DNA from: Cyclobacteriaceae bacterium
Lineage (GTDB): Bacteria; Bacteroidota; Bacteroidia; Cytophagales; Cyclobacteriaceae
DNA length: 64,000 bases
Direction of reading: 5' to 3'
Assembly: GCA_016787665.1 (NCBI GenBank)
Contig: JAEUUC010000006.1
Location: 62,001 to 126,000, forward strand
Every line of letters starts with the position of its first letter. Position 1 is the first letter of the stretch. This document shows, in pieces, positions 30,624-40,408 of the stretch. The notes under the pieces were generated by a model. The model ran no database searches. It was not told the origin of the DNA and saw nothing but the letters and a program-made list of their open reading frames with translations. Both the position numbers and the translations under genes were made by a program.

Positions 30624-31955
30624 CTAAGCCGCAGCAAACTGAGAACGTCCTTTTACTCTGCCGGACTTCATCATCCCTTCATAGTGACGCATCAATAGGT
30701 AGCTTTCGATTTGCTGCAGTGTATCTAACACCACGCCCACCAAAATCAACAGCGATGTACCACCATAGAATTGGGCGAAGTTCTGTGTGATGCCAAAAAG
30801 CACGGCAAAAGCCGGCAGAATGGCCACCGCAATCAGGAACAACGCACCGGGTAACGTAATCCGGGAAAGTACTGTATCAATAAACTCGGCTGTGGGCTTA
30901 CCAGGCTTAATGCCCGGGATGAAGCCACCGCCTCGTTTCAAATTATCTGCAATATCGTTGGACGGCACCGTGATGGCCGTGTAGAAGAACGTGAAGACCA
31001 GAATCAGAATGCCAAACACCAGATTGTACTGCCAAGAGGTGAAGTCGGCAAAAGCCGAACCCACATAGGCACTGATGTCGCTGTCCTGCCAAATACCGGC
31101 AATGAGCGGAGGAATGAACATCAAAGCCTGGGCAAAGATGATGGGCATAACGCCGGATGAATTGAGTTTCAACGGAATGAAATCGCGCTTGCCGCCATAC
31201 AGTTTGTTGCCCACCACCTGCTTAGCATACTGCACCGGAATTCTGCGCACCGCCTGGGTCAGGGCGATAACGCCCACCACCACAAAGAACAGGGCCAGCA
31301 ATTCCAGAATAAAGATGATCAGCGCGCCACCTTCCGACTTATCGAAGAATTCTTGAACAATGGCTGACGGGAAACGGGATACAATACCGATCATGATCAG
31401 CATGGAGATACCGTTGCCGATACCCTTGTCGGTGATACGCTCACCTAACCACATACAGAACATGGTGCCGGCCACCAGAATCACAATCGAGGAGAACGTG
31501 AAGAAGAAGCCGGGTGATAAGATTAATTCATTGGGAACCGTGGTACGCAAATAGCCGTACGACTGAGCGGCTGTGATGAAGATCGTGAGGACACGCGTGT
31601 ACTGGTTCAGTTTCTTTCTGCCGCTTTCGCCCTCTTTCTGCATCTTGGAAAACTGAGGAACGGCCACCGTCAACAACTGGATGACGATAGAGGCGGAGAT
31701 GTACGGCATAATGCCGAGTGCAAAAATGGATACGCGGCTGAAGGAGCCACCCAGGAAAGTGTTGATCAGACCGAAGATACCGCTCTGGTTCGCGCCCGAA
31801 GCCAGTTGGGCTTCCAACGCCACCGCATCGATACCGGGCAACACAATGTACGAGCCTAACCGGAAAATGATCAGGAAGCCGATTGTGTTGAGGATTCGCG
31901 TGCGCAAATCTTCAATCGAGAAAATGTTCTTTATGGTCTGAAAAAACCGCTTCAT
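30624..31955 (-). CDS. secY: preprotein translocase subunit SecY
   Basis: Channel subunit of the Sec translocon in the inner membrane, 443 residues with ten predicted membrane helices. Recognisable are the N-terminal RILNTIGFLIIFRLGSYIVLPG, the plug-region FGLINTFLGGSFSRVSIFALG, VQLLTVAVPQF, and the cytoplasmic loop VRRIPVQYAKQ used for ribosome and SecA docking. It lies in the spc part of the operon between rplO (3 bp) and map (6 bp). Confidence 0.98.
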   Translation of the reverse strand: MKRFFQTIKNIFSIEDLRTRILNTIGFLIIFRLGSYIVLPGIDAVALEAQLASGANQSGIFGLINTFLGGSFSRVSIFALGIMPYISASIVIQLLTVAVPQFSKMQKEGESGRKKLNQYTRVLTIFITAAQSYGYLRTTVPNELILSPGFFFTFSSIVILVAGTMFCMWLGERITDKGIGNGISMLIMIGIVSRFPSAIVQEFFDKSEGGALIIFILELLALFFVVVGVIALTQAVRRIPVQYAKQVVGNKLYGGKRDFIPLKLNSSGVMPIIFAQALMFIPPLIAGIWQDSDISAYVGSAFADFTSWQYNLVFGILILVFTFFYTAITVPSNDIADNLKRGGGFIPGIKPGKPTAEFIDTVLSRITLPGALFLIAVAILPAFAVLFGITQNFAQFYGGTSLLILVGVVLDTLQQIESYLLMRHYEGMMKSGRVKGRSQFAAA

Positions 31956-31958
31956 GGA

Positions 31959-32402
31959 TTAGATCTTCGTTGCAGTACCTCCGGCTGTTTCAATGGCTTT
32001 GGTTGCCGTATCTGAAAAGGCATGTGCCTCCACATTTACTTTCGACTTGAGCTCGCCACGGCCCAGCACTTTCACTTTATCGTTCTTTCCAACAATTCCG
32101 TTTTCAATCATCACCTTCACGCTGATGGCGCTGGCTTTGGTTTTCTGGGCCAGCAATTCCAGCGTATCCAGGTTCACGCTCTTGAAATAAATCTTATTGT
32201 TATTCTTGAAGCCAAACTTGGGGATACGTCTCTGCAACGGCATCTGACCGCCTTCGAAACCGATCTTCTTGTGATATCCCGAGCGTGACTGGGCACCCTT
32301 GTGACCACGACCGGCCGTGCTTCCACCCGATCCCTGGCCGCGCCCCAGGCGCTTGTTCGTTTTGGTTGAGCCGGCAGCCGGCTTTAGTGTGTGCAGCTTC
32401 AT
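31959..32402 (-). CDS. rplO: 50S ribosomal protein L15
   Basis: Late-assembling large-subunit protein of 147 residues. The glycine- and arginine-rich N-terminal extension (RLGRGQGSGGSTAGRGHKGA, about 19-38) penetrates 23S rRNA, and the globular part carries GFEGGQMPLQRRIPKFGF. It starts one base after the rpmD stop and ends 3 bp before secY. Confidence 0.97.
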   Translation of the reverse strand: MKLHTLKPAAGSTKTNKRLGRGQGSGGSTAGRGHKGAQSRSGYHKKIGFEGGQMPLQRRIPKFGFKNNNKIYFKSVNLDTLELLAQKTKASAISVKVMIENGIVGKNDKVKVLGRGELKSKVNVEAHAFSDTATKAIETAGGTATKI

Positions 32403-32403
32403 A

Positions 32404-32583
32404 TTATAACTCCGTTACCTTAACCAAATGACTTACCTTTTTCACCATACCCTGGATTTGCGGGGTATATTCCACTTCTACAAATGACTGGCGCTTGCCC
32501 AGGCCTAAAGACAAAATGGTCTTTTGCTGGGTTTCGGCACGCTTGATCATGCTGCGAACTTGTGTGATTCTAACCTTCGCCAT
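32404..32583 (-). CDS. rpmD: 50S ribosomal protein L30
   Basis: Small large-subunit protein of 59 residues with the expected AKVRITQVRSMIKR opening and the QKTILSLGLGKRQSFVEV block. An in-frame ATG at 32595 would overlap rpsE and add four residues; the ATG at 32583, 4 bp after the rpsE stop, matches the family N-terminus and is chosen. Confidence 0.95.
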   Translation of the reverse strand: MAKVRITQVRSMIKRAETQQKTILSLGLGKRQSFVEVEYTPQIQGMVKKVSHLVKVTEL

Positions 32584-32587
32584 GGTA

Positions 32588-33106
32588 TTATCCATTAAAC
32601 ACTTTTGACAACTCTACTCCGCGGTTGCGAGCAATCGTAAACGGATCGCGCATGCTGGTCAACGCCTTGAACGTGGCTTTTACCACATTGTGCGGGTTGG
32701 ACGAGCCTTTCGACTTGGCCAACACATTGTGCACACCGGCACTATCCAAAACGGCACGCATGGCACCACCGGCAATAACACCGGTACCAGGCGAAGCCGG
32801 CTTCAACAACACAAAACCTCCACCGAACTTCCCGGTCGATTCGTGCGGAACCGTACCGTTGATGATCGGCACCTTGACCAGGTGCTTCTTGGCATCATCG
32901 ATACCCTTGGTAATGGCATCCTGAACTTCGTTGGCTTTGCCAAGTCCGTAACCCACCACACCATTTCCATCACCTACCACCACAATCGCGGCAAAGCTGA
33001 AGCGTCTTCCGCCTTTCACCACTTTTGCCACGCGTTGGATGGCAACGACTTTCTCTTTTAAGTCGATTTCGCTGGCCTTTACTGTGCTGACGTTGCTCTG
33101 AGTCAT
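32588..33106 (-). CDS. rpsE: 30S ribosomal protein S5
   Basis: S5 lies at the mRNA entry side and affects decoding accuracy. 172 residues: the double-stranded-RNA-binding-like domain ([20 protein letters not shown], about 32-51) and the C-terminal domain with [20 protein letters not shown]. It starts 4 bp after rplR and ends 4 bp before rpmD. Confidence 0.97.
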   Translation of the reverse strand: MTQSNVSTVKASEIDLKEKVVAIQRVAKVVKGGRRFSFAAIVVVGDGNGVVGYGLGKANEVQDAITKGIDDAKKHLVKVPIINGTVPHESTGKFGGGFVLLKPASPGTGVIAGGAMRAVLDSAGVHNVLAKSKGSSNPHNVVKATFKALTSMRDPFTIARNRGVELSKVFNG

Positions 33107-33110
33107 GCGT

Positions 33111-33467
33111 TTAAAATTTTAAACCTCCCTCTCTGGCGCCTTCGGCCAAAGCTTTGATGTTTCCGTGATACAAATAACCGTTGCGATCGAACACGATGTC
33201 TGACACACCGGCTGCGACAGCCTTCTCGGCCAGCTTCTTGCCCACCGTCTTGGAGATGGTGAGATTAACGCCACCCTTCTTGTCAACTTCGGTTGAGGAA
33301 GTAGCTGCGATCGTGTGACCTTTGGAGTCATCAATCAACTGGGCATAAATAACCCGGTTGCTCTTGAACACCGACAAACGGGGGCGCTGTTGCGTGCCTT
33401 CCAGTTTCTTGCGGATGCCCATCTTGATCCGGTCTCTCCGCTGTGCTTTTGTTTTAATGTTCGCCAT
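33111..33467 (-). CDS. rplR: 50S ribosomal protein L18
   Basis: 5S rRNA-binding protein of 118 residues, working with L5 in the central protuberance. Conserved text includes [20 protein letters not shown] and the C-terminal [20 protein letters not shown]. Tightly packed between rplF (7 bp) and rpsE (4 bp). Confidence 0.97.
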   Translation of the reverse strand: MANIKTKAQRRDRIKMGIRKKLEGTQQRPRLSVFKSNRVIYAQLIDDSKGHTIAATSSTEVDKKGGVNLTISKTVGKKLAEKAVAAGVSDIVFDRNGYLYHGNIKALAEGAREGGLKF

Positions 33468-33474
33468 AGCTCAA

Positions 33475-34026
33475 TTATTTAGCAGCTGCCTTACCAGCCT
33501 TTCTGCGTACATACTCGCCCACATAGCGAATACCTTTTCCTTTATAAGGCTCCACATTGCGGAGCGATTTGATTTTGGCGGCCATCTGACCTACCAATTG
33601 CTTGTCGATACCTTCCAGGATAATCATCGGGTTTTGCCCTTTCTCCTGAACGGCCTGCACCTTTACTTCGGTGGGCACGGCAACGAACACGCTGTGCGAA
33701 TAGCCAAGGCTCAACTCCAGCACATTATTCTGGGCGGAAGCCTTGTAACCTACACCCACCAACTCCATTTGGCGCTTATAGCCATTGGTCACACCTTCAA
33801 CCATATTCGCAATCAAGGCGCGGTACAAACCGTGCTTCGATTTGTCTTCCTTTTGATTCGTGGGGCGCTTCAATGACACTTTCCCTTCTTCCACGCTAAT
33901 GTTGAAATCGCCATTGATCGGCTGGTGCAGTTCACCCTTGGGGCCCTTCACCGAAACCTTGCCGTTGGCGTATGTGCACGACACACCCTTGGGCAACTCG
34001 ATAACTTTATTTCCAATTCGTGACAT
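33475..34026 (-). CDS. rplF: 50S ribosomal protein L6
   Basis: Large-subunit protein near the factor-binding site, 183 residues with two tandem L6 domains (about 1-80 and 90-175). Typical are MSRIGNKVIELPKGVS, the inter-domain VEGVTNGYKRQMELVGVGYK and the C-terminal EPYKGKGIRYVGEYVRRKAG. It follows rpsH by 12 bp. Confidence 0.97.
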   Translation of the reverse strand: MSRIGNKVIELPKGVSCTYANGKVSVKGPKGELHQPINGDFNISVEEGKVSLKRPTNQKEDKSKHGLYRALIANMVEGVTNGYKRQMELVGVGYKASAQNNVLELSLGYSHSVFVAVPTEVKVQAVQEKGQNPMIILEGIDKQLVGQMAAKIKSLRNVEPYKGKGIRYVGEYVRRKAGKAAAK

Positions 34027-34038
34027 GGCTCTTCTGAA

Positions 34039-34443
34039 TTAATAAACCAGACATAAAACCTCACCACCCACATTGAGTGCCTTTGCCTCCTTGTCGGTGA
34101 TCACACCTTTCGAGGTCGACAGAATGGCAATGCCCAAACCGTTGAGTACGCGCGGCAGGCTGTCGGCCGGGCGGTACTGACGCAAGCCGGGTGTACTCAC
34201 GCGCTGGAGGCTGGTGATGGCCGACTCTTTCGTCTCCGGATTGTACTTGAGGGCGATTTTGATCGTACCCTGCTTGTTTTCCGTTGCCTCAAACTTGTAG
34301 TTGAGGATGTACCCCTTCTCGAACAACACCTTGGTCATTTCCTTCTTGATGTTCGAAGCCGGCACCTCCACCACACGGTGGCGGGCCTTGATTGCGTTGC
34401 GCAACCGGGTCAAGTAATCTGCAATTGGGTCTGTTGTCTTCAT
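34039..34443 (-). CDS. rpsH: 30S ribosomal protein S8
   Basis: Primary 16S rRNA-binding protein of 134 residues; in E. coli it also represses the spc operon. Seen here: [20 protein letters not shown], the C-terminal [20 protein letters not shown] and [20 protein letters not shown]. Unlike every other junction in the operon it is separated from the upstream gene (rpsN) by 157 bp, which hold a canonical promoter and a hairpin; this gene therefore may start a separately controlled transcript. Confidence 0.97.
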   Translation of the reverse strand: MKTTDPIADYLTRLRNAIKARHRVVEVPASNIKKEMTKVLFEKGYILNYKFEATENKQGTIKIALKYNPETKESAITSLQRVSTPGLRQYRPADSLPRVLNGLGIAILSTSKGVITDKEAKALNVGGEVLCLVY

Positions 34444-34470
34444 TTTACTTCCGCTTTATAAAAAAGCAAA

Positions 34471-34488
34471 CCCCATTTTTAAACGGGG
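34471..34488 (-). promoter_or_regulatory. hairpin in the rpsH leader
   Basis: On the minus strand CCCC (34488-34485), a 10-nt A/T-rich loop, GGGG (34474-34471), then TTTGCTTTTTT. The shape is that of an intrinsic terminator, but it lies just after a promoter and 28 bp before the rpsH ATG, so it may attenuate transcription, protect the 5' end or stop read-through from rpsN. Confidence 0.5.
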
Positions 34489-34491
34489 CTG

Positions 34492-34522
34492 CAAAGGTAT
34501 CAGAACAATTTCTGTTATCCAA
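34492..34522 (-). promoter_or_regulatory. internal promoter before rpsH
   Basis: On the minus strand TTG (34522-34520), 20 nt, TACCTTTG (34499-34492): a full match to the Bacteroidota housekeeping consensus, placed in the only long gap of the operon, 49 bp before the rpsH ATG. The rest of the gap holds a short GGGCT/AGCCC hairpin at 34545-34559 and nothing else I can support. Confidence 0.75.
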
Positions 34523-34600
34523 GACTGTCATCTGGTTTCGTTTCGGGCTTTTTTAGCCCTCTACGACCTTGATACTCAGCAACCTATATGTCAAAACGCG

Positions 34601-34870
34601 CTACCAGCTCGCTTTGGTGAGGCCCGGAATCTTGCCTTCCAGGGCCATCTGGCGGAACTGGTTCCGGCAAATGCCGAACTTCCGCATGTAGCCGCGGGGG
34701 CGGCCCGTTAGCTTGCAACGGCTGCGCAAACGCACGGCCGATGAACTGCGGGGCAGCTTATCCAGGGCAGCATATTCGCCAGCTTCTTTCAAAGCCTTGC
34801 GCTTAGCTGCAAAACGCTTCACCAATTCTTCCTTCTTCTGGGTTCTGGCAACGATCGATAATTTAGCCAT
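34601..34870 (-). CDS. rpsN: 30S ribosomal protein S14, zinc-free form
   Basis: S14 of the small-subunit head, 89 residues. This is the longer zinc-independent type: the two CxxC knuckles of the short form are absent, and the C-terminus reads [20 protein letters not shown] followed by the usual ASW end. It follows rplE by 8 bp. A 157-bp gap with a promoter separates it from rpsH. Confidence 0.97.
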   Translation of the reverse strand: MAKLSIVARTQKKEELVKRFAAKRKALKEAGEYAALDKLPRSSSAVRLRSRCKLTGRPRGYMRKFGICRNQFRQMALEGKIPGLTKASW

Positions 34871-34878
34871 GTTACCTG

Positions 34879-35430
34879 TTAGTTTTTGTTCACAAACGGC
34901 ATCCCGAAAGCCTTCAGGAGCTCATAACTTTCTTCATCCGTACGGGCGGTAGTCACAAACGTAATATCCATACCATTGATCTTCTGCACCTTGTCAATCG
35001 AGATTTCGGGGAAGATGATCTGCTCCTTTACGCCCAGCGTGTAGTTACCACGGCCATCAAAGCCCTTATCACTCACGCCACGGAAGTCGCGCACCCGGGG
35101 AAGGGCCACGTTCATCAACCGGTCCATGAACTCGTACATCTTACTGCCGCGCAAAGTGACGCGTACACCAATCGGCAAGTTCTCACGCAATTTGAAGTTC
35201 GAAATTGCCTTCTTCGACTTGGTCGAAACCGCCTTTTGTCCGGTAATGGTGGTGATCTCTTCGATCGCCACATCAACCAACTTCTTGTCGGCTACGGCTG
35301 CACCCACTCCTTTGTTGATGCAGATCTTCTCAATCTTGGGCACCTGCATTACCGACTTATACTGAAACTTCTGCTTCAGGGCCGGTACGATTTCCTTAGT
35401 GTATTTCTCCTTTAGTCTGGGCGTTGCCAT
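34879..35430 (-). CDS. rplE: 50S ribosomal protein L5
   Basis: 5S rRNA-binding protein of the central protuberance, 183 residues. Conserved segments are [60 protein letters not shown] and the C-terminal [20 protein letters not shown]. It lies 8 bp from rplX and 8 bp from rpsN. Confidence 0.97.
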   Translation of the reverse strand: MATPRLKEKYTKEIVPALKQKFQYKSVMQVPKIEKICINKGVGAAVADKKLVDVAIEEITTITGQKAVSTKSKKAISNFKLRENLPIGVRVTLRGSKMYEFMDRLMNVALPRVRDFRGVSDKGFDGRGNYTLGVKEQIIFPEISIDKVQKINGMDITFVTTARTDEESYELLKAFGMPFVNKN

Positions 35431-35438
35431 AACATCAA

Positions 35439-35780
35439 TTACTTAATGAATTCTCCTGTCTTTTTTGCGTAGCGCTGTAACGATCCTTTCTCGTCACGCT
35501 TGCGGCCAACACGTGTGGGTTTGCCGGAAGCCGGATCAATCAACATCAAATTGCTGATGTGAACGGGCGCTTCCGTCTTCTTAATGCCACCTTCCGGCTT
35601 ACCGGCTGTGGGCTTCTGGTGCTTGGTCACGATATTGATCCCTTCCACCACGGCACGATTCTCCTTCGGGAAAACCTCTTGCACGCGGCCGGTTTTTCCT
35701 TTGTCATTTCCGGCCAGCACCTTTACGGTGTCACCTTTACGAATGTGCAGCTTGGGCTGTTTGTTATGCTTCCTTTCCAT
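35439..35780 (-). CDS. rplX: 50S ribosomal protein L24
   Basis: Assembly-initiating large-subunit protein with a KOW motif ([19 protein letters not shown] at about 16-34). The 113-residue length is normal, and the tail carries [19 protein letters not shown]. It begins 3 bp after the rplN stop. Confidence 0.97.
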   Translation of the reverse strand: MERKHNKQPKLHIRKGDTVKVLAGNDKGKTGRVQEVFPKENRAVVEGINIVTKHQKPTAGKPEGGIKKTEAPVHISNLMLIDPASGKPTRVGRKRDEKGSLQRYAKKTGEFIK

Positions 35781-35783
35781 GGC

Positions 35784-36152
35784 TTACAATACTTCGGGGG
35801 CCAGTGATACAATCTTCATAAACTGCTTCTCGCGCAGTTCGCGCGCTACCGGTCCGAAAATGCGGGTGCCACGGGGTTCGTCCTGAGCATTGAGCAACAC
35901 GGCCGCGTTATCTTCGAAGCGGATGTAGCTGCCGTCCTTACGTCTTACCTCTTTAGTAGTGCGCACGACAACGGCTTTCGAAACGGTTCCTTTCTTTACC
36001 TGGCTAGTGGGCAGGGCCGACTTCACGGTAACCACAATTTTGTCACCAACGGAGGCCGAACGTCTGTGGGTGCCACCCAATACGTGCAAGCAGAGCACCT
36101 CTTTGGCACCACTGTTGTCGGCTACGGTTAAGCGGGTTTCAGTCTTAATCAT
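35784..36152 (-). CDS. rplN: 50S ribosomal protein L14
   Basis: Intersubunit-bridge protein of 122 residues with the standard opening [20 protein letters not shown], the [19 protein letters not shown] block and the end [12 protein letters not shown]. It begins 2 bp after rpsQ. Confidence 0.98.
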   Translation of the reverse strand: MIKTETRLTVADNSGAKEVLCLHVLGGTHRRSASVGDKIVVTVKSALPTSQVKKGTVSKAVVVRTTKEVRRKDGSYIRFEDNAAVLLNAQDEPRGTRIFGPVARELREKQFMKIVSLAPEVL

Positions 36153-36154
36153 GA

Positions 36155-36412
36155 TTACTTCGCTTTTTCAATTACTTCTACTAGTCTCCACCGCTTGTTT
36201 TTGCTCAGCGGACGGGTTTCCATAATGCGTACGGTATCACCGATACCGGCCTCATTCTTTTCGTCATGAGCCATGAACTTGGTGGTCTTGTTCATGAACT
36301 TGCCATAAATCGGATGCTTTACTTTGCGATCAACCGCAATGGTGATGGTCTTCTGCATTTTATTGCTGACAACCCGACCGACTCTTTCTTTCCGTAAGTT
36401 TCTCTCTTCCAT
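36155..36412 (-). CDS. rpsQ: 30S ribosomal protein S17
   Basis: OB-fold 16S rRNA-binding protein of 85 residues. Family blocks are [40 protein letters not shown] and [20 protein letters not shown]. It lies 20 bp after rpmC. Confidence 0.97.
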   Translation of the reverse strand: MEERNLRKERVGRVVSNKMQKTITIAVDRKVKHPIYGKFMNKTTKFMAHDEKNEAGIGDTVRIMETRPLSKNKRWRLVEVIEKAK

Positions 36413-36432
36413 AACCTGGGGGCCGAAGCCTG

Positions 36433-36627
36433 TTATTTCGTTTTCGTTCTGGCTGTTAATTCGGTATTCAACCGGGCTATCAGTCTGCGATTCTCGCGCA
36501 GGCGCATCGGGTTTTCAATGGCCGACACCTGGTGGGCAAACTGCAGCTTGCGAAGGCTCTCCTGCTCTGAACCGATCTTCTCTTTCAGTTCGTCAACGGT
36601 AAGTGATTTGATCTCCTGATTTTTCAT
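36433..36627 (-). CDS. rpmC: 50S ribosomal protein L29
   Basis: A 64-residue two-helix protein at the exit of the peptide tunnel, where it neighbours L23. It has the expected [40 protein letters not shown] and [14 protein letters not shown] blocks. It follows rplP by 12 bp. Confidence 0.95.
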   Translation of the reverse strand: MKNQEIKSLTVDELKEKIGSEQESLRKLQFAHQVSAIENPMRLRENRRLIARLNTELTARTKTK

Positions 36628-36639
36628 ACCCTTTGCTGA

Positions 36640-37062
36640 TTAACCTTCCACGTAATCTCTACGAACACTGAATCTTGTTTTGATGGGCAATTTGCCATCG
36701 GCCAGTGCCAACGCTTCTTTGGCCGTTGCCATCGTTACACCACCAGCCTCGAACAGAATGGTGCCGGGTTTAACCACAGCTACCCAATACTCGGGCGCAC
36801 CTTTACCCTTACCCATACGTACCTCGGCAGGTTTGCGGGTAACGGGTTTATCCGGGAAAATGCGAATCCACACCTGGCCTTCACGCTTCATGGCGCGGGT
36901 TACCGCCACACGGGCAGCTTCCAACTGGCGGGCGGTAATCCAACCTGGCTCCACCGCTTTTAAAGCAAATGATCCAAAGGCAATCTGATGTCCGCGGGTC
37001 GCCAAACCCTTAACGCGGCCTTTTTGAGTCTTTCTGAACTTAGTACGCTTCGGTTGTAACAT
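36640..37062 (-). CDS. rplP: 50S ribosomal protein L16
   Basis: Large-subunit protein next to the A site, 140 residues. The start [19 protein letters not shown], the central GYxA-equivalent [20 protein letters not shown] and [19 protein letters not shown] are conserved. The arginine region used by the hydroxylase RoxA in other bacteria is present. It lies 23 bp after rpsC. Confidence 0.97.
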   Translation of the reverse strand: MLQPKRTKFRKTQKGRVKGLATRGHQIAFGSFALKAVEPGWITARQLEAARVAVTRAMKREGQVWIRIFPDKPVTRKPAEVRMGKGKGAPEYWVAVVKPGTILFEAGGVTMATAKEALALADGKLPIKTRFSVRRDYVEG

Positions 37063-37085
37063 GACTAATCTATTTTCTCAACCTG

Positions 37086-37865
37086 TTATTCCTTATTTCG
37101 ATCGCGGTCACGCTCCCTGCGCGGACCACCACGCTCTCTGCGGTCTCCTCCACGACCTCCACGAGCCGGTGCACCACCACCTTTGGCGCCATCGCCACGC
37201 TCATTGCTGATCATACCGATGTTCGGGGAGAGATCACGCTTGCCATAAACCTCACCTTTGAAAATCCATACCTTGATACCGATCTTACCATACACCGTCT
37301 GGGCTTCTGAAATCGCATAATCGATATCTGCGCGGAGGGTGTGCAAGGGAATGCGGCCTTCTTTGTATTGTTCCGTGCGGGCCATATCAGCACCCGCCAA
37401 ACGACCCGACAATTTCACTTTGATACCCTCTGCACCTACACGCATAGAAGAGGCAATTGCCTGCTTCATCGCTCTGCGGTACGAAATACGGGCTTCCAGT
37501 TGCTGTGCAATCGACTCGCCAACCAACCGGGCATCCAACTCGGGACGCTTGATCTCGAAGATGTTAATCTGCACATCCTTGCCGGTGAGCTTCTTCAACT
37601 CTTCTTTGATCTTATCTACCTCGCCACCGCCTTTACCAATTACCACTCCCGGACGGGCCGTGTGAATGGTAAGGGTGATGCGCTTCAGCGTACGCTCAAT
37701 CACAATCTTGGCAATGCCGGCTTTTTGAATGCGGGCATCAATGTATTTGCGGATCTTCTGGTCTTCCACCAGCTTATCCGAAAATGTTTTACCACCGAAC
37801 CAGTTGGAATCCCAACCGCGGATGATGCCCAGGCGCAAGCCTACCGGATTAATTTTTTGTCCCAT
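37086..37865 (-). CDS. rpsC: 30S ribosomal protein S3
   Basis: mRNA-entry protein of the small subunit, 259 residues. The N-terminal KH domain has [20 protein letters not shown], and the C-terminal domain the [20 protein letters not shown] block. The last 40 residues are an Arg/Gly/Asp-rich disordered tail ([20 protein letters not shown]) longer than in E. coli. Its ATG overlaps the rplV stop by one base. Confidence 0.97.
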   Translation of the reverse strand: MGQKINPVGLRLGIIRGWDSNWFGGKTFSDKLVEDQKIRKYIDARIQKAGIAKIVIERTLKRITLTIHTARPGVVIGKGGGEVDKIKEELKKLTGKDVQINIFEIKRPELDARLVGESIAQQLEARISYRRAMKQAIASSMRVGAEGIKVKLSGRLAGADMARTEQYKEGRIPLHTLRADIDYAISEAQTVYGKIGIKVWIFKGEVYGKRDLSPNIGMISNERGDGAKGGGAPARGGRGGDRRERGGPRRERDRDRNKE

Positions 37866-38326
37866 TATTCCTTGGTTTCAGTTACCGCTACTTCAGTTTT
37901 CGCTTCGGCCGGCATACGATCCAGCACAATTGACACGTGGTTGCTGCGCTTGCGGATGCGGTGAGCGCGGCCCTGCGGTGCCGGACGAAGACGCTTCAAA
38001 ATGCGGCCCCCGTCAACAAAAATTTCTTTTACATACAGATCAGCCACGTTACCATCGCTGTTGCGACCTTCCCAGTTGCTGATAGCCGATAACAACAACT
38101 TCTCCAGACGGGCTGCCGGATGCTTGGCCTCATACTTAAGAATATTGAGGGCATGCGCCACGCGCTGGCCACGAATAAGATTGGCCACCAGGCGCATCTT
38201 ACGCGGTGAGGTGGGCACATTGTTCAGGTAAGCTACCGAGGGGCCGGTTTTAGCCGCTTCTTTCACAGCCTTGATCTTGGCCCGCTTCAGCACCGAACGT
38301 TTCGTCTTTTTCTCTGTCGTTTCCAT
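37865..38326 (-). CDS. rplV: 50S ribosomal protein L22, N-terminally extended
   Basis: L22 lines the peptide exit tunnel with its long beta-hairpin. The core runs from about residue 32 ([20 protein letters not shown]) to [19 protein letters not shown]. At 153 residues it is about 40 longer than E. coli L22: some 30 extra residues at the N-terminus are lysine-rich ([20 protein letters not shown]) and a short acidic/Thr tail follows. No internal start matches the core, so the extension seems real. It overlaps rpsC by one base. Confidence 0.95.
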   Translation of the reverse strand: METTEKKTKRSVLKRAKIKAVKEAAKTGPSVAYLNNVPTSPRKMRLVANLIRGQRVAHALNILKYEAKHPAARLEKLLLSAISNWEGRNSDGNVADLYVKEIFVDGGRILKRLRPAPQGRAHRIRKRSNHVSIVLDRMPAEAKTEVAVTETKE

Positions 38327-38351
38327 AGTCAGCTAGTATAATGTGCCGAGG

Positions 38352-38642
38352 TTATTTGCCTGCGGCAGCCGCTTCTGCTTTGTTGTTGCCCGAGTGACCC
38401 TTGAACGTGCGGGTGGGTGCAAATTCACCCAGCTTGTGGCCCACCATGTTCTCGGTTACATACACGGGGATAAATTTATTTCCATTGTGCACGGCAAACG
38501 TATGGCCGATGAGCTCCGGAGTAATGGTGCTTCTGCGCGACCATGTTTTGATCACGGATTTTTTCCCGGATGTTTCAGCGGCACTCACCTTCTTGGCGAG
38601 GCGCGCGTCCAGGTACGGTCCTTTTTTTACTGAACGTCCCAT
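38352..38642 (-). CDS. rpsS: 30S ribosomal protein S19
   Basis: Small-subunit head protein of 96 residues, partner of S13. Conserved are [39 protein letters not shown] and [19 protein letters not shown]. The ATG overlaps the stop of rplB by one base (TAATG). Confidence 0.97.
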   Translation of the reverse strand: MGRSVKKGPYLDARLAKKVSAAETSGKKSVIKTWSRRSTITPELIGHTFAVHNGNKFIPVYVTENMVGHKLGEFAPTRTFKGHSGNNKAEAAAAGK

Positions 38643-39466
38643 TACTTCTTCCTCCTTGCTATGATTAAGTTGTCAGAATACTTCTTCGGGTGACGGGTCT
38701 TCTTACCCTTCGTGTACAAGCCCTTGCGTGAGCGCGGGTGACCGCCAGAAGCGCGACCTTCGCCACCACCCATCGGGTGATCGACCGGGTTCATCGCCAC
38801 ACCACGCGTGCGCGGACGAATACCTCTCCAACGGCTGCGACCGGCCTTACCCACACTTTCATTCATGTGATCAGCATTGCTTACCGCACCAACGGTAGCC
38901 ATGCAGCGATCGAGCACATTGCGCATCTCGCCACTCGGCATTTTCAGCGTAGCATAACCACCTTCGCGGGCTACTAACTGAACAAAGGAGCCGGCACTGC
39001 GGGCGATTGACGCACCTTTGCCCGGCTTAATCTCCACGTTGTGTACAATCGTACCCACCGGGATCTTTGCCAACGGCAGCGCGTTACCTACCTCCGGTGC
39101 TACTTCCTTACCCGACATTACCTTCTGACCTACTTTCAAGCCCTGGGGGGCAATGATGTAGGCCTTTGCGCCATCGGCATAGTATAGTTTAGCCAGACGA
39201 GCCGAACGGGTCGGATCGTATTCGATTGACTTTACGGTAGCCGGAACATCAAACTTATCGCGCTTGAAATCGATGATGCGCAGTTTCTGCTTGTGGCCTC
39301 CACCGATGTAGCGCATCGTGAGGTGACCCACATTGTTACGACCACCGCTTTTTCTCAACGGGGCCAACAGCGACTTCTCCGGGCGGCTCTCGGTAATATC
39401 ATCAAAGCCGGGGGCCAACCTGTGGCGGGTACCGGGAGTTACGGGTTTTAATTTCTTTAGTGCCAT
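38642..39466 (-). CDS. rplB: 50S ribosomal protein L2
   Basis: Core large-subunit protein of 274 residues near the peptidyl-transferase centre. It shows [20 protein letters not shown], the OB-fold and SH3 halves, and the C-terminal [20 protein letters not shown] loop containing the histidine important for peptide bond formation. It follows rplW by 20 bp. Confidence 0.98.
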   Translation of the reverse strand: MALKKLKPVTPGTRHRLAPGFDDITESRPEKSLLAPLRKSGGRNNVGHLTMRYIGGGHKQKLRIIDFKRDKFDVPATVKSIEYDPTRSARLAKLYYADGAKAYIIAPQGLKVGQKVMSGKEVAPEVGNALPLAKIPVGTIVHNVEIKPGKGASIARSAGSFVQLVAREGGYATLKMPSGEMRNVLDRCMATVGAVSNADHMNESVGKAGRSRWRGIRPRTRGVAMNPVDHPMGGGEGRASGGHPRSRKGLYTKGKKTRHPKKYSDNLIIARRKK

Positions 39467-39486
39467 GACCTATGCTCGGCTTTCGA

Positions 39487-39774
39487 TTAAACGTTGTTAT
39501 AAAAATCAATCACCTCACCCGACACCAGCGTAACAATGGCCTTCTTGTAATTGGGCTTGCGGCCCGATACGAAGCCGGCCTTGGTGTAACGGGTCTTGGA
39601 CTTACCCATCACGGTGACCGTGTTCACCTTCTCCACATTGACACCGTACTTCTTTTCTACGGCATTCTTAATCTCCACTTTGTTGGCGTCCATATCGACA
39701 ATGAAGCCATACTTTCCTTTTTCGTTGAGGGCCGAAACTTTTTCGGTTACCAAAGGTCTCTTCAGCACGCTCAT
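39487..39774 (-). CDS. rplW: 50S ribosomal protein L23
   Basis: Tunnel-exit protein of 95 residues that forms the docking site for trigger factor and SRP. Text includes VLKRPLVTEKVSALNEKGKY, FIVDMDANKVEIKNAVEKKY and VNTVTVMGKSKTRYTKAGF. One base separates it from rplD. Confidence 0.97.
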   Translation of the reverse strand: MSVLKRPLVTEKVSALNEKGKYGFIVDMDANKVEIKNAVEKKYGVNVEKVNTVTVMGKSKTRYTKAGFVSGRKPNYKKAIVTLVSGEVIDFYNNV

Positions 39775-39775
39775 T

Positions 39776-40408
39776 TTACTTCTTATTTAAAATGGAGTCA
39801 ATTTTGTTAACGGAGCTCTCTACGAGAATCAAGCTATCGGCATTGATTACATCGTATGTATTAAGCTGAGCAGCCGTTACCACTTTCGTGTTGGGTATGT
39901 TGCGACCCGACAGGGCAACCGAACGGTTTGCCTCGGGCAATACCAGCAAGGTCTTCTTGTCTCCAACCGCCAATGACTTGAGCATGCTCAGGTATTGCTT
40001 GGTTTGGGGCTTCTCGAAATTGAAATCTTCCACCACGGCAATCGAGTTGTCTTTTGCCTTATAGGTGAGGGCCGACTTACGGGCCAAGTCTTTTACTTTC
40101 TTATTCAGCTTAAAGGAGTAATCGCGCGGTGCGGGACCGAAGATACGGCCACCACCTTTGAACTGCGGGTTCTTGATGTTACCCGCGCGGGCACCGCCTG
40201 TTCCTTTTTGCTTCTTAATCTTCTTTGACGAGCCGGTGATTTCGTTACGCTGCTTGGATTTGTGCGTGCCCTGGCGCTGGTTAGCCAAAAAGCTCTTTAC
40301 ATCCAGCCAAATGGCGTGGTCGTTCGGCTCTATGCCAAACACATCGCTGTTCAGGCTCACCTTGCGGCCTGTCTGCTCACCACTATACTTAATAACAGCT
40401 ACGTCCAT
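39776..40408 (-). CDS. rplD: 50S ribosomal protein L4
   Basis: L4 (210 residues) contributes a loop to the peptide tunnel; in E. coli it also represses the S10 operon. The loop is seen in [19 protein letters not shown] (about 66-84), followed by [20 protein letters not shown]. The ATG at 40408 overlaps the rplC stop by one base (TGATG); an in-frame GTG one codon upstream is less likely. Confidence 0.96.
   Translation of the reverse strand: MDVAVIKYSGEQTGRKVSLNSDVFGIEPNDHAIWLDVKSFLANQRQGTHKSKQRNEITGSSKKIKKQKGTGGARAGNIKNPQFKGGGRIFGPAPRDYSFKLNKKVKDLARKSALTYKAKDNSIAVVEDFNFEKPQTKQYLSMLKSLAVGDKKTLLVLPEANRSVALSGRNIPNTKVVTAAQLNTYDVINADSLILVESSVNKIDSILNKK

Noticed and set aside
34545..34559. GGGCT/AGCCC hairpin after rpsN as a terminator
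   Set aside because: On the transcribed minus strand no T run follows it, so termination there is not supported.
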